A stretch of DNA of 64,000 nucleotides from the NCBI GenBank assembly GCA_021018815.1, contig JAITYX010000138.1, positions 124,001-188,000 on the forward strand. The letters are read 5' to 3'. This DNA comes from Talinum fruticosum (Eukaryota; Streptophyta; Magnoliopsida; Caryophyllales; Talinaceae). Position 1 is the first letter of the stretch. Every line of letters starts with the position of its first letter. The position numbers and the translations under genes are program-made. Positions 53,660-64,000 of this stretch are shown one piece after another. The notes under the pieces were generated by a model. The model was not told the DNA's origin and ran no database searches. It worked only from the letters and a program-made list of their open reading frames with translations.

Positions 53660-53880
53660 ATGGGCTAGATTGTTTAGACCGGAGGAAGGAGGTGGTCGTG
53701 CGTATCGGGCCACGGGGTCCCGATATGCGTATCGAGGATGCCCATCAACCGGAGAGGTTGATTCTTTCCTGACGACGAAAGCGGAGCCTTCCAGGTATTT
53801 GACTAGAGATAGGTCCCGGAACCTGAGTCGGGGTAGCGCCCGAGAACCGCCTGGTGCTAGTTCAATCGTCTAAAGCCCCG
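53660..53880. other. GC-rich segment in sL2 with short inverted repeats
   Basis: Stands out from the AT-rich surroundings. Local palindromes include CGATATGCGTATCG (53735-53748) and CCGGAGAGGTTGA next to it. Possibly a conserved structured part of the gypsy LTR transcript. Confidence 0.4.
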
Positions 53881-54938
53881 AAATAATTTTCGGAAAGTAT
53901 TTGAAAGAAAGTGTAGATGATTCCACCTTGTCTAATGTGATTCCATGCCTAAAATGATTGAAAATCGTGCTTCCAAATGATTTAAGTGTTATGAGCTTAA
54001 TGTTGCGACTGATTTCAAGAGATTTCATTGAAAAGGATATAGATTTGTATTATATTATTATGCTTTCGCTGATTTGATTATTATGAGTATTATGTGTAAA
54101 GAATTTCCATTTTAAGGGTGTAGGACTCCGATGAGCCCGTTGATTATTGCTCACCCCCACAAATTTCCCCCTCCCAGTGTTGCGAGTGCATTCTCAAGTG
54201 TGCCACTTAGCTTATTCCGGACCTCATTGATTGTCGTTTGTTGGTTGCTGCGCGATTTGAATCGCGAATGTGCATTTCTTATATTTCTAAGTATTGTACT
54301 TGTAATTTAGTTCATGTAGTTTGTACCATATGTATAGTAAACCCTTTTAGATTGTTGTAAGTTTTATCGCATGATTGGTTGGACTCCGGCGTGTGGCCGT
54401 TGAGTTGTATACTCCGAGCGGGTGACTCGTTGAGTTATGTTATGCTTTTTATGCAGGATTTTAAGGTTTTAAGCCTATGGGATAGTTCATACTACAAATA
54501 GAACTCTGCCGAAATTTTTAGGGATCTCGGATTCTTTTGGGAAACCACCTTTATCATTTTTAAGTTGAGTTTAGACAGCCAAACCAGGCACCGGAAGGAG
54601 CCTTGGGAGTTCCTTTAAGGAACTCGGCGATGTAATACTCCCGGGGGTGTTTTGGGGTGTTACGAGACTTAGAAAAGAGAATTAATGCAGTAATTCATTT
54701 TCGGTTAGAATAAAAAGTCAGTGCTCAAAATATGAAGTGTTTGTGAAATTATTTACTCATACCAACTTTACGAGGTTTGTCCGAGTGGGTTAGAAACCCA
54801 GTTAAGTGCGTTCTACTTAAGGGATGGTTTTTGAGTGGATCGGACACTCACCGAAAACTTAAAGATGAGCTTCTTAAATGCCTAGAATGACTTGAAATCA
54901 AAACCATATAGAGATAGAGAATTATACCTAAGTCTTCA

Positions 54939-56096
54939 AGGTCAATAATGGGTTGGATAACGAGTGAATAATTCTATTAATGAGTCATTTAAGGTTTCAA
55001 TTTTTTTCATCTCTTTTATTATACTAATTCACATATTGCAATTAGTTAAATTTTATTATCAATAATTTGTAAGTAATAAAGATTAATATTATAAGGAGGT
55101 TTTTATGCATATTTACTCCACTTAAAAACAAACCGAGAAAGAGTTGAGGTCGATTGGCCCGATCAACCCGTTTTATTCACTAGGAAAATTTTAACATCCC
55201 TTTAACCCGATCATCATCCATCCTAGGATCTATGGTTAGCGTATAGTTATAAGATTTTCAAATAAATGAGAATTAGAGATTTACAATATATTAAAACTAT
55301 TATTTTTAATTATAACATCAAAATTTTACATTTTTTGACAAGAGAAGGTTGATGATCTTCATTAACAACATCAAGCTTGTTTAACAATTACAAGTTTAAC
55401 CTTACTAATTGCTTTTCTAGCTCACATGCAAGCTATTAGGTTAATTTTTACCCATACACCATATCTATACATTTCAAAAAACTTTTTGACCTTATAATAA
55501 CAAAAAGGACTTTTTGCTTTACATGTTCTTGTATAACGGTGAAAATAGACTCAATATACTCTCATTTATGCTAGGGTTGTAGCAAAAGTGCACTCATAAA
55601 ATAAGTGTTCCATAGTTTTTGTTTCTATCTTGTAAATTCCATGCCTTGCATCCATCCGGGGTTGGAACTTGCTTAATCCAAATCGACAAGGAGCTTCTTA
55701 CACATCAATAACTAGCAAATAAATGTGTGTTTGGGGAAATTCATTATGGGCCAAATTGTCCTGTTCCACTTTACCTTGTTTCGCATATTCAACCTCTAAT
55801 TCTACCTTTCATTGACTGCATGTTGCCCATACTTCCCGTAATTCCAATGCCAACTTTGATTTGGTAAGCTTCCCTTTTGAATTGTTCTTTGATAATGCAG
55901 ATCTTTCTCCAAATCGGACCGGATCAAAAACCGACTTGGACCACAATGGACAGGACCGGACTAATCATATTCGATCAAATCCATGGTCCACAAAATTTTC
56001 TTACTCGAGTCTTTGTTCTGTTCCGATCCGATCCAACCAGTCTTCGATCTAGATCATGGACTGAATAACTTACTAAAAAATATAAATTTCACCATC

Positions 56097-56098
<2 letters not shown>
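54939..56098. other. Spacer between SV4 and SV6
   Basis: AT-rich. The first part joins 36147 when SV4 is removed. It holds a LINE-type remnant (55550-55790, minus) and, near 55910-56050, a GGACCGGA/GATCCGATCC-rich stretch of unknown origin. No host gene recognised. Confidence 0.5.
55550..55790 (-). pseudogene. LINE remnant: reverse transcriptase zinc-binding (zf-RVT) domain
   Basis: Minus-strand pieces NFPKHTFIC followed by a stop at the place of the usual Trp, and about 120 bp on, MEHLFYECTFAT, fit the zf-RVT pattern (PKH.F..W... ...HLFF.C.F) at the end of plant non-LTR retrotransposon proteins. Heavily decayed; only this domain is recognisable. Confidence 0.6.
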
Positions 56099-56153
<55 letters not shown>

Positions 56154-56172
56154 TACATATATATATATATAT
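56099..56172. repeat. (AT)n microsatellite
   Basis: About 74 bp of alternating AT with one GATAC interruption, abutting the left end of SV6. Confidence 0.97.
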
Positions 56173-56174
56173 GT

Positions 56175-57637
56175 TGAAGGTTTGCTCTTGGAGAGGCTAA
56201 GTCACCCTAGAGGGGGTGAATAGGGTGATGATGAATTTTGCTTGAAATTTAAAATAGATATGACTATGAGGTGATCGGAAGTCAAGGATGAACTCAAAAA
56301 GCACCGACTCGGAGTTCGGTTAAGAATGAAGAAACAGATTAAACAGAACTTTAAAATTGTCCGAGTCTAGAATGCGATCGAGAAAATTAATAGCCGAGAA
56401 TGTACGTGGAAACCCTCCTGGGCGAGAAAACCACGGACCGTGCTAATCCAAGCACGAAGTCAAATCCACTATTTTGAGTCCACAAAATACAGTAGATCGA
56501 CTCAACCCGGGTTGCTCCCTTAGACAACTCCTTACAAGTTTTTCCTAGACTCGAAATTACCTTATTTGATCTAGTACTTCCTAACCGAGATCACCCTTAC
56601 GATTACGGACAACCGAGCTGAGTTAACCCTTACAGCTCAGTGAAGGGACCTTACTTAGAGAGTAAGAAAGAGAGTGTTTGCAACTAAGTAGAAGACCTTA
56701 CAACACGAGAGAAATATTAAATACGGAATTAGAGTTGTAAGTAGAAGATTAAGAATGAATACAATGACTTTTGCCCAAGTATGTGTATTAACAATTGGTT
56801 CAGCAATCTTCATGTCTTGAAAGTTGGCTTCTATTTATAGAGTACCAAGCAGCTTAACCGTTGTGTCCATCTTCCGATTGGAAGTCCTTTGTGACCGGTG
56901 TAATGGATTTTCTAAGTCGCTCGGAAAATATCCGTTGAGATATGAACGTTGGGCAACGGCTCTTGACTCCTTTGGAAGTCCCAAAACCACTAGTGGTGTC
57001 TTCAAAAGTAAGGTGGAAACTACCATTGAGCTTAGTGTTGCAGATTTCCGGTTTGGAAACGGACAACCCCGACACGATGTCCGGGGCTAGGTCGGACGTG
57101 GAAAAAGCCTTGTCTGCTAGTGATTTGATGTTTTGAAGCTGGTTACTTTTACAATTCAAAAATAGGATAGCCTTGTTTGAATAACCTACAAAAGTAAATC
57201 AATTTGGTTCTCAAAGGATAAAATACTTTGGTCCAAGATTAGACACAAATAATAACAAAATTAAGATAATTAGGTGACTAATTATCCGAGTAAAAAGGAA
57301 TGGAATTTTATGAGTCTAATATAATTCCCGGAACACGAAGTTAGACCCGAGTTTATGAGCGTGAAAGAAAGTGTTTGAACATGCGATATACCCGAGTCTT
57401 GAGTGACTCGGAGTTGAGTGTGAAGTGGCATGTAGAAGTATGCTTTCTAAGTAAGTTAGAATCAAGTGTAGACATATACGGTAGTTTCTATAACACTCGG
57501 AGAAAATGATATATCACTTCGAAAAGTTTCTAAGGCACATGAAATGACTTGAAATCAAAACCCTATAAGAGATGAAGTCTTATGCTTAATTCCTTGATGG
57601 AACTTGGAAAAATGTAAGTATAAAGTCCGAGTCTTCA
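56175..57637 (-). repeat. SV6 3' LTR (1463 bp)
   Basis: Starts TGAAGG at 56175 and ends GTCTTCA at 57637. TATAAATA at 56832-56839 (minus). The polypurine tract abuts it at 57638-57652 (sense CAAAAGGGGAGAT), with further tracts near 57862 and 57893. Confidence 0.88.
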
Positions 57638-58039
57638 ATCTCCCCTTTTGATGAAAGGCATTCCATACTTAGACAAAAACTTTGTTAGTGATATAAATCG
57701 ATTTTGCAAACTTGCTCGGAAAATAACTTGAGATTTCATGCTATCGGAGCAAGAAATAAATCCAGATAGACACAGTAATGATTGAAGCAACAATTATTAA
57801 TGAAATGTATTTACTTCATTAAAGTCAAAGAAAATATTTACAGAGGGTGAGAGATACTCCCCTAAACAAAACAAGCAAATTTTTCTATCTATTCTCCCCC
57901 TTGCCTTTCAGCAAAAAAACAAAAAAAAATGGGAAGAATACAACAAGAAAGTACATATTTGATGTCCGGAAAAAGAGAAAAACATGAAATACTGTAAATA
58001 AGTAAAATTAAGAAACTAAGGAGGGGATGGGGCAATCCG

Positions 58040-58630
58040 AGCTAAAGAAGAAGGACGAGTGGTGCGCCATCACCGATAAGATCTTGACGATGTGCTTGGA
58101 GTTGGGGTTCTCCTTGTCTGGAATGCTTGTGAGAAGAAGGTTTGCATTAGCAAGAAACATAGAAGACGAGCTTCGACTTTAGTTGGGTCACAGAAAAGTT
58201 TTTGCGTGACCTAGGGAACTCTTTGGCATACTTTTCAAAGAAGCCGTCAGCGACCTCATTGAAAGGTATTGGGTTACTATTCAATAAGAGGGAACATACT
58301 TTGAACAGACGATGGAGGAGGGAAGTATTGATTCGAACAAGTAATATTCTGAACTCTATAGGTTGGAATACCCTCGAGCTAGAAAGATGAGTGTAAAACT
58401 CAGAGATGAGTTTAGGATAGATGAACTCCTTGAAACAAATAAAGTTGTAGACCCCAGTCGATTGTATGTGAGGTAACCATGAAAACTTTGTGGTTAGGAA
58501 GAATTTATCATCCAGCGCAAGGTGCTCGGGTGACAAGAGGTTTCGAATTTTAGGGGCCTTCTTGGCTTTTTGTGCGAGGTTTCTTTGTGGCAGAGCCAAG
58601 AAAATCAGGGTGAGAACCTCTTTTTAGCAT
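58040..58630 (-). pseudogene. SV6 ORF3, C-terminal half deleted
   Basis: ATG at 58630. N-terminus MLKRGSHPDFLGSATKKPRT matches SV3 ORF3. The middle domain is open at 58599-58147: LALDDKFFLTTKFSWLPHIQ, GVYNFICFKEFIYPKLISEF, SNPIPFNEVADGFFEKYAKE, KNFSVTQLKSKLVF. Around 58110 it breaks off and joins distal sequence, so most of the hinge and the Glu-rich tail are missing. Best preserved copy of the ORF3 middle domain. Confidence 0.78.
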
Positions 58631-58886
58631 TTTGATGGAGAAAAGAAAGAGAGTAGATAAGCTTGAGAGAGAGGAGGAGAAAAGAGCTCGAGGAGAGTAA
58701 AAGAGAAAAAATAAAAGAGTAGAAGAAGAAAGAGTTTGAGAGCAACAGAGCTTACTTGAGATGTTCTTCACAAAGCTTGAGATCACTGGGTGTCGCTTTA
58801 ATCACAGAGAGCTTGTTCACGAAGATTTGATTTCGAGAGAGAGAGTAAGCGAAGAGAAAAGTAACGAAATGAAGGAGAATAGGTGC

Positions 58887-58983
58887 TATTTATAATAAAA
58901 TAATCGTCCATCGATATCCGTTCGACTCAACTCTTTCAGTGGTCACCTCGGATCGGTGTGACTATTCTCTTCTTCAACGGTTA
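58887..58983 (-). promoter_or_regulatory. Putative internal promoter of SV6 ORF3
   Basis: Minus-strand TATAAATA at 58887-58894, 257 bp before the ORF3 ATG, with AACGGTTA at 58976-58983 upstream. The leader carries the same CTCAAGTAAGC donor-like motif (near 58755) as SV3. Confidence 0.55.
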
Positions 58984-59309
58984 GAATTCCAGCGGTTTGT
59001 CTCCTAACGTCTAGTTGTCTAATCATGACGCGCGAGAGAGAGAGACGAAAAAGAAAGATTTGAAAATAAATTCGAAATTCTCCACTTGTTTAGAGATGAT
59101 TTCGAAGTTTGATGTCCATTTTTCTCAAAGTCCGAGTCCGACTCAGCTAAGTTTCGAGTGACTCGAAACTGGAAATAGATAATAACTATCGGCTCGGTAT
59201 CACTGGATCAACTGAACTAATGGTTATTAAAGAATCGTAAGCACATATCACATAATCATGCAATGAGATTTTCACATAGAAAACACATAATTATGCATTT
59301 CACATACCA

Positions 59310-60074
59310 AGCTCATTCCTAATGAAGCAAAACTGATCCTCACTAAGTCGTTTAGTAAAGATATTAGCTAATTGAAGATCGGTAGGAATGAATTTGAGTT
59401 CAATATCACCTTTCTAAGAATGGTCTCTTAAGAAATGATACCGACCTCAATGTGTTTTGTCTTTGAGTGCTGAACTGGATTTTTGGTGATGCTAATTGCA
59501 CTCGATTATCACACTTGATTGGAACTAATTTGAAAGAAAGTCCAAGATCTCTCGAGTGTTTCTTTATCCATAAAATCTAAGCATAGTATGCTCCAGTCTG
59601 CAATATACTCAGCCTCGGCGAGTTGATAGAGCTACCGAGTTTTGCTTCTTCGAGTGCTAAGATATTAAGGATTGACCTAGAAATTGGCAAGCTCCTGAGG
59701 TGCTCTTTCTATCAACATTGTATCCAGCGTAATCAGCATCTCGAGTATTCAATGAGAGTCGGTTCCGAGTCTCTAGAGTACCATAGACCAAAATTCCGAG
59801 TCCCCGCAAGATATCTCGAATATTCTCTTCATCGCGAGTAAGATGCGATTCTTTTGGATTAGCTAGGAATCTTGCACATAGACAGACACTAAACATTATA
59901 TCCGGCCTACTCGAAGTAAGATATAGTAAAGATCTAATCATACCTCGATAGAGCTTCGATCTATTGCTTTATCTTTTTGTCCGAGTCCGAGTTTATGCTA
60001 CTTGCTCATCGATGTGGCTGCATGCTTCGCATCTTGAAGTTTATACTTTTTCAGCAGCTCCTTGGTGTAGTTTG
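59310..60074 (-). pseudogene. pol: SV6 RNase H
   Basis: Minus-strand frame 59941-59657 reads MIRSLLYLTSSRPDIMFSVC, then a shifted stretch (RDEENIRDILRGLGILVYGT), then RDADYAGYNVDRKSTSGACQ. Frame changes fall at CAG/CTG sites (59826-59842, 59741-59746). The STAEAEY-type segment near 59605-59625 is likewise altered. C-terminus runs down to about 59310. sL3 is inserted at 60075. Confidence 0.82.
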
Positions 60075-61610
60075 TGAAGACTCGGACACTCGCTCAATAC
60101 TTTTCCGAGTTATGAGAAAGGAATCGGGTATAACGATATCATACATATAGAGTTTTGATTCCAAGGCATTCTCTGTGTATTAGAAACTTATTTGAGTAAA
60201 ATAGTATTTTCTCTAAGTGATACATCCTTCACTTTTCACATTTATCGCTTTCCGTAAGCGACTCGTAAAACCGGTTCTTTATTCCGAGTCCATCCTCACT
60301 CGATTAATCGCATAGAACCCGACTTGTGGTTATTTGTTCTATTGTCCGCATAGTCAATATTCGTAGTTCATTTCATGCTTAGTCTATATCAAGCTAATCC
60401 TCTCTCGATAGTCTTTATCAAACTTGTTTCTTCGCTTAGACTAAGTCGGATGGAATTCCGAGTATCATGGATATTAGACTCGAAAATTCCATTTCATTTC
60501 GACTCGGATAATCGGTTGCTTAATTATCATAATTACTTTATTATCCGTGTCTAACCTTGGACCAAAGTATTTTTACTTTGATAACCAAAGGTGTTTTTAC
60601 TTTTGTAGGTTATTCAATCGAGGATACATTTTTCAAACTACAAAAGTAGCCGGCTTCGAACGTCAAATCACCAGCGAAACATGGCTCTTCACCTTCCCTG
60701 CTCCAGTCCCGGAAGATTGTGTCGAAGTCGTCTCGCTTCCATATCCCGAAACCGGAACGCTAAGTTTAACGGTGGTTTCCACCTCATTTTTCAAGACACT
60801 ACCGATGGTTTTGGGACTTCCAAGAGAGTTAAACCGTTGTCCAATGTTCATATTTCAACGGACACTTTTTGAGTGACTCGTAAAGCCTCTATCAACGGTC
60901 ACGGAAGACTCTCGGTCGCGAGATGAAGATAACAGCTACTCTGCTTGGTTATGTATAAATAGAAGCCACTTCACGAGACTTGAAGGTTGCCGAACATATT
61001 ATTTATACACATACTTGATCAAAGTTATTTGTATTCACTTTCAACCTTCAACTTACAACTCCCACTCGTAATTCATTACTTTCGAGTTGTAAGGTCTTGT
61101 ACTTAGTTACAAACTCTTCTTACATTCTTTGTAAGGTCCCGTGACTAAGTCGTAAAGGTTAACTCAGCTTAGTTGTTCCTAGCTGTAAGGTTTATCTCAG
61201 CTAGGAAGTACTAGATCGGATAAGGGAACTTCGAGTCTAGGAAAACCTGTATTGAGTTGTCTAAGGGAGCAACTTGGGTTCGGTCGGTTCACGGTATTTT
61301 GTGGACTCAAAATAGTGGATTTGACTTCGTGTCTCGATTGACACGGGCCGCGGTTTTCTGCCCCGGGAGGGTTTCCACGTAAAATTCTAAGTGTTATCTT
61401 TCCGAGTTCATTCTAGACTCGGATCGCTTTCTCGCTCTTGTTCCTTCGATTCATTGCTTTCGAGTCCAATCTTTTCGACTATGCTTATAGACTCGGAATC
61501 TGTCTTTGTCTCCTTTCTGCACAAAAGCGTGTGATTTTACAAAGAATTTTTCTATCACCCTATTCACCCTCCCTCTAGGGTGACCCGGACTCTCCCCGAG
61601 CAAATCTTCG
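60075..61610 (+). mobile_element. sL3: copia solo LTR (1536 bp) in SV6
   Basis: Plus-strand SV-family LTR, TGAAGACTCGG at 60075 to ATCTTCG at 61610 (final A to G). Flanked by perfect TSD GTTTG (60070-60074 and 61611-61615). TATAAATA at 60954-60961 with AACGG sites upstream (60857, 60893). No internal region, so formed by LTR-LTR recombination. Confidence 0.93.
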
Positions 61611-62330
61611 GTTTGATTGATGGACATAGATTCCATCTGTGTCTTGCTTGATTTGTAGACCAAGGAAGAAATTGAGTTCTCCTATCATACTCATTTGAAA
61701 TTCCTGTCTCATTAACTCAGAAAAATCTCGACACATAATTTCATTAGTAGCTCCAAAACTTATGTCATCAACATATATCCGAGCGATAAGGAAGTCTTTC
61801 CCCTTGGTTTTTATAAAGAGAGTCTTGTCAATCTGACCTCTTCTAAAATCATTTTGAACCAATAAATTGCTCGAGTCTTTCATACCAGGATCCGGGAACT
61901 TGTTTAAGACCATAAAGAGCTTTTTGCAGTTTGAAAACATGATTTGGAAAATCTGAGTTTTCAAATCCAGGGGCTGCTCAACATATACTTCCTCTTCAAT
62001 AAAACCATTAAGAAATGCGCACTTAACATCCATTTGATATAACTTGATATTCATGCTAGATGCAAATGCCAACGAGATTCTAATGGCTTCAATTCGGCTA
62101 CAGGTGCAAAGGTTTCCCCACAATCAATCCCTTCTTCCCGATTGTAACCTTGAGCCACAAGTCTAGCCTTATTTCGACTACCAACCCACCTTCATCTAGT
62201 TTATTCTTGAAAACCCATTTGGTACCTATGACTGGGTAGTCGAAGGTCATTTGGTCGAGTCCCGACTTGGTTTCTTTCGAATTGATTGAGTTCCTCTTGC
62301 ATGGCCTCTAGTGCATTTTTAAGTTCGAGT
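61611..62330 (-). pseudogene. pol: SV6 reverse transcriptase with YVDD
   Basis: Open minus-strand frame 62123-61575 covers most of RVT_2: [76 protein letters not shown] (catalytic Asp pair present), RQEFQMSMIGELNFFLGLQI. Upstream, the [12 protein letters not shown] segment and the RVT_2 start (62330-62120) are frameshifted. The most complete RT in the window, used here as reference for the deletions in SV2 and SV3. Confidence 0.88.
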
Positions 62331-63700
62331 TAATGAAATGAACGCAGTGAATGCACATAGATTCCGAAGAGAGGAACGAGTTCTTACCCCACTATTGATA
62401 TCGGATAATATGTTTTCTAGTGGATGACCGAAGCATACTTGAATGTTGTACTGTTCTCTAGTTCACCGGATCTGTAGGCTGAAACGATTGATCTTCGAAG
62501 TTTGTTCTAAGTGAACTTGTTCATCGGTTTGTCCTTCAGACATTATGAGCGGGTTTTGAGTTCTCTCATTTTGAGTCATATTGTTCCGAGTCACTTCATT
62601 ACGAGCTGGTTGGGTTTAATTCTCGATAGGCTCGGTTTCATCAAGGCCATCATCTCTGCTGAGCTTCAGTGTCCGAGTATGATGATTCATTTGGCTTTTC
62701 CTATTCAACCTCATCAAACACAACGTGGATGCTTTCTTCCACTTTGTTAGTTCTCTTAATGAAAATGCGATAAGCCTTACTATGTGATGAATAACCCGAA
62801 AAATACCTTCATCCGACCGAGCATCAAACTTGGTCAGGTGATCCTTACCATTGTTGTGAACAAAACACTTACATCCATAGGGTTTGAAGTATGAGATAGT
62901 GGGTTTCTTCCCTTTGTAGAGCTCGTATGGTGTTTTCTTCAGGATGGGTCCGATGAGGCATCTATTCAAGGTGTAGTTTGTTGTGTTTATTGCCTCGGCC
63001 AAGAAATAGTAGGGCAAATTGTGTTCAATCATCATTGTCCTAACTATTTCTTCAAGAGTTCTGTTCTTTCTTTCCACCACTCCATTTTGTTGAGGAGTTC
63101 ATGGTGTTGAGAAGTTGTGGGAGATGTCATTCTTGTCACAAAACTCTGCAAATTTTGAGTAGTAGAACTCCCTTCCATGGTCGGTTCGAATTCTCTCGGA
63201 TCTAAGTCCGAGACTCAACTTGGATTTTTCTGCAGAGCTTGCTGAACTCTTTGAATGCTTCATTTTTGTGCTTAAGAAAACACACCCAGGTAAATCGTGA
63301 GTAATCATGAACAATAACAAGTACATATGATTTACCTCCAAGACTCTTAATAGGGATTTCACCACATAAGTTCATATGTAGCATTTCAAGCACCTTGGAT
63401 GTGGAAACTGTCTTCGGAGATTTGAAAGATGATCCGACTTGTTTTCTTTTTGTGCATGCTTCATAAATTTTATCTTTCTTAAAAGCACAATTAGGCAATC
63501 CTCTAACTAAACCATGAGATGCTAGTTTCTTAATAGTATGCATGCTAACATGACCTAATCTATGATGCCATGTCCATGAGTCATCAACAAGTAATGCTTT
63601 TAAACAAGATAAATTCGACTCGGGTCGAAAGAGGAATAATGTAAGTATTACCCGATCTCTTACCCGAGAGCTTGATCTCCTTGGTAGCATCATCGGAAAT
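62331..63700 (-). pseudogene. pol: SV6 integrase and linker
   Basis: Pre-integrase zinc segment DDSWTWHHRLGHVSMHTIKK and CAFKKDKIYEACTKRKQ (63620-63430), rve core GGKSYVLVIVHDYSRFTWVC (D-D partly H-D), IRTDHGREFYYSKFAEF (63365-63099), then VERKNRTLEEIVRTMMIEHN with the catalytic Glu and the C-terminal TPYELYKGKKPTISYFK (63080-62616). Acidic linker to RT at 62700-62340. Three overlapping frames; two breaks. Confidence 0.86.
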
Positions 63701-64000
63701 GTAACCGTTGGTCCGAGTGAATCTTACCTCTTGACCATTATCACACAGTTGAGAGATGCTAAGCGGGTTGTACTTTAACCCTTTGACAAGGTATACTTGG
63801 GCTGACCAGATTACCTCCTTTTCCAATCTTGCCTATCCCAATTATCTTATCTTTGCTGTCATCTCCAAATGTGAATTTTCCTCCTTTGTATTCTTCTAAC
63901 TCGGAAAAGAGTCCTGAATCTCCTCACATCCGGCGTAAGCATCCACTGTCTAGGTACCAATGCCTTTTTGATCTTTTCCGAGTGGCCTGCAAAACAGAAA
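63701..64000 (-). pseudogene. pol: SV6 protease, reaching the window edge
   Basis: Minus strand: QVYLVKGLKYNPLSISQLCD and GQEVRFTRTNGYISDDATKE (63820-63700), preceded by FGD-type sequence (63880-63850) and near 63950 the complement of the WYLDSGC-type catalytic start. Continues into gag beyond the window. Confidence 0.78.

Larger units (their letters stand above)
51636..54665. mobile_element. sL2: 3030-bp solo LTR, Ty3/gypsy-like
   Basis: Starts TGTAAGACCCGTAATTTTGG and ends GGTGTTACGA, flanked by a perfect 5-bp duplication GACTT (51631-51635 and 54666-54670). The interrupted SV4 LTR is continuous across it by comparison with the other SV4 LTR. Ends, size and absence of coding point to a solo LTR of a gypsy lineage with very long LTRs (Tekay/Del-like is a guess). 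Orientation by TG...(C)A is plus. It contains a purine-rich block, a tandem duplication and a GC-rich block. Confidence 0.85.
36148..54938 (-). mobile_element. SV4: Sirevirus-like copia element carrying two later insertions
   Basis: Minus strand, 3' LTR 36148-37476 and 5' LTR 50473-54938 (interrupted). Flanking target copies are CGGTC (36143-36147) and AGGTC (54939-54943). SV5 is inserted in ORF3 (TSD GATAT) and solo LTR sL2 in the 5' LTR (TSD GACTT). About 10.2 kb after removal. It has all domains, gag through ORF3, each with frame breaks; the YVDD coding segment of RT is still present. Confidence 0.9.
50473..54938 (-). repeat. SV4 5' LTR, split by a gypsy-like solo LTR
   Basis: LTR parts 50473-51635 and 54666-54938, start TAAAGG (G to A) and end GTCTTCA at 54938. 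The joined parts match 36148-37476. sL2 with TSD GACTT separates them. Confidence 0.88.
56175..64000 (-). mobile_element. SV6: Sirevirus-like copia element, right side off the window
   Basis: Minus strand: 3' LTR (56175-57637), polypurine tracts, shortened ORF3, RNase H, RT, integrase and the start of protease at the right edge; gag and 5' LTR lie outside. Left target copy would be TATGT (56170-56174). Solo LTR sL3 is inserted between RNase H and RT. RT retains YVDD. Confidence 0.88.

Overview
This window looks like nuclear DNA of a flowering plant made almost entirely of nested transposable elements. I found no intact host gene, no RNA gene and no CRISPR array. The evidence for a plant is: Ty1/copia elements with the initiator-Met tRNA primer site (TGGTATnAGAGC), a CACTA transposon with a TNP2-type transposase, very long Ty3/gypsy-like LTRs, a zf-RVT LINE scrap and AACCCTAA telo-box motifs. 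The species cannot be named from the sequence.

Layout. I use these names: SV for Sirevirus-like copia elements, CA for CACTA, sL for solo LTR. 1-2542: SV1 (minus; gag plus 5' LTR, rest off the left edge). 2574-25514: SV2 (minus), interrupted by the complete SV3 (plus, 7013-17863), the small CACTA CA1 (19869-20989) and a copia solo LTR sL1 (22324-23696). 25515-26869: probable gypsy-like LTR. 26865-27592 and 34997-35230: an unidentified gag-like coding remnant split by the large CACTA CA2 (27593-34996). 36148-54938: SV4 (minus), interrupted by SV5 (38860-44384, minus, gag only) and a 3-kb gypsy-like solo LTR sL2 (51636-54665). 54939-56174: spacer with a LINE remnant and an (AT)n run. 56175-64000: SV6 (minus), interrupted by solo LTR sL3 (60075-61610) and running off the right edge. 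Target-site duplications support SV2, SV3, SV4, SV5, CA1, CA2 and all three solo LTRs. With insertions removed, SV2 and SV4 are about 9.6 and 10.2 kb, close to the 10.85 kb of SV3.

Each full SV element reads LTR, primer site, gag (copia-type gag plus CCHC knuckle), protease, integrase, reverse transcriptase, RNase H, an extra ORF3, several polypurine tracts, LTR. None is intact: reading frames are broken, catalytic residues are lost, and SV2 and SV3 lack the RT core. ORF3 occurs in SV2, SV3, SV4 and SV6. It has a basic N-terminus, a conserved middle domain and, in SV3, a Glu-rich coiled-coil-like C-terminus.

Two observations deserve most attention. First, a TATAAATA box lies 155-260 bp upstream of ORF3 in all four copies, with AACGG (MYB/MSA-like) motifs further upstream. 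The LTR promoters use the same pieces, with a CCGTTryAACGG dyad 53-56 bp from the TATA box. This suggests that ORF3 has its own promoter. Second, CAG/CTG sites repeatedly appear as CGAG, CGA, CGG, CTCG or CCG, often breaking frames. This may be a methylation-linked base-calling artefact, so some of the apparent pseudogene damage may not be real.
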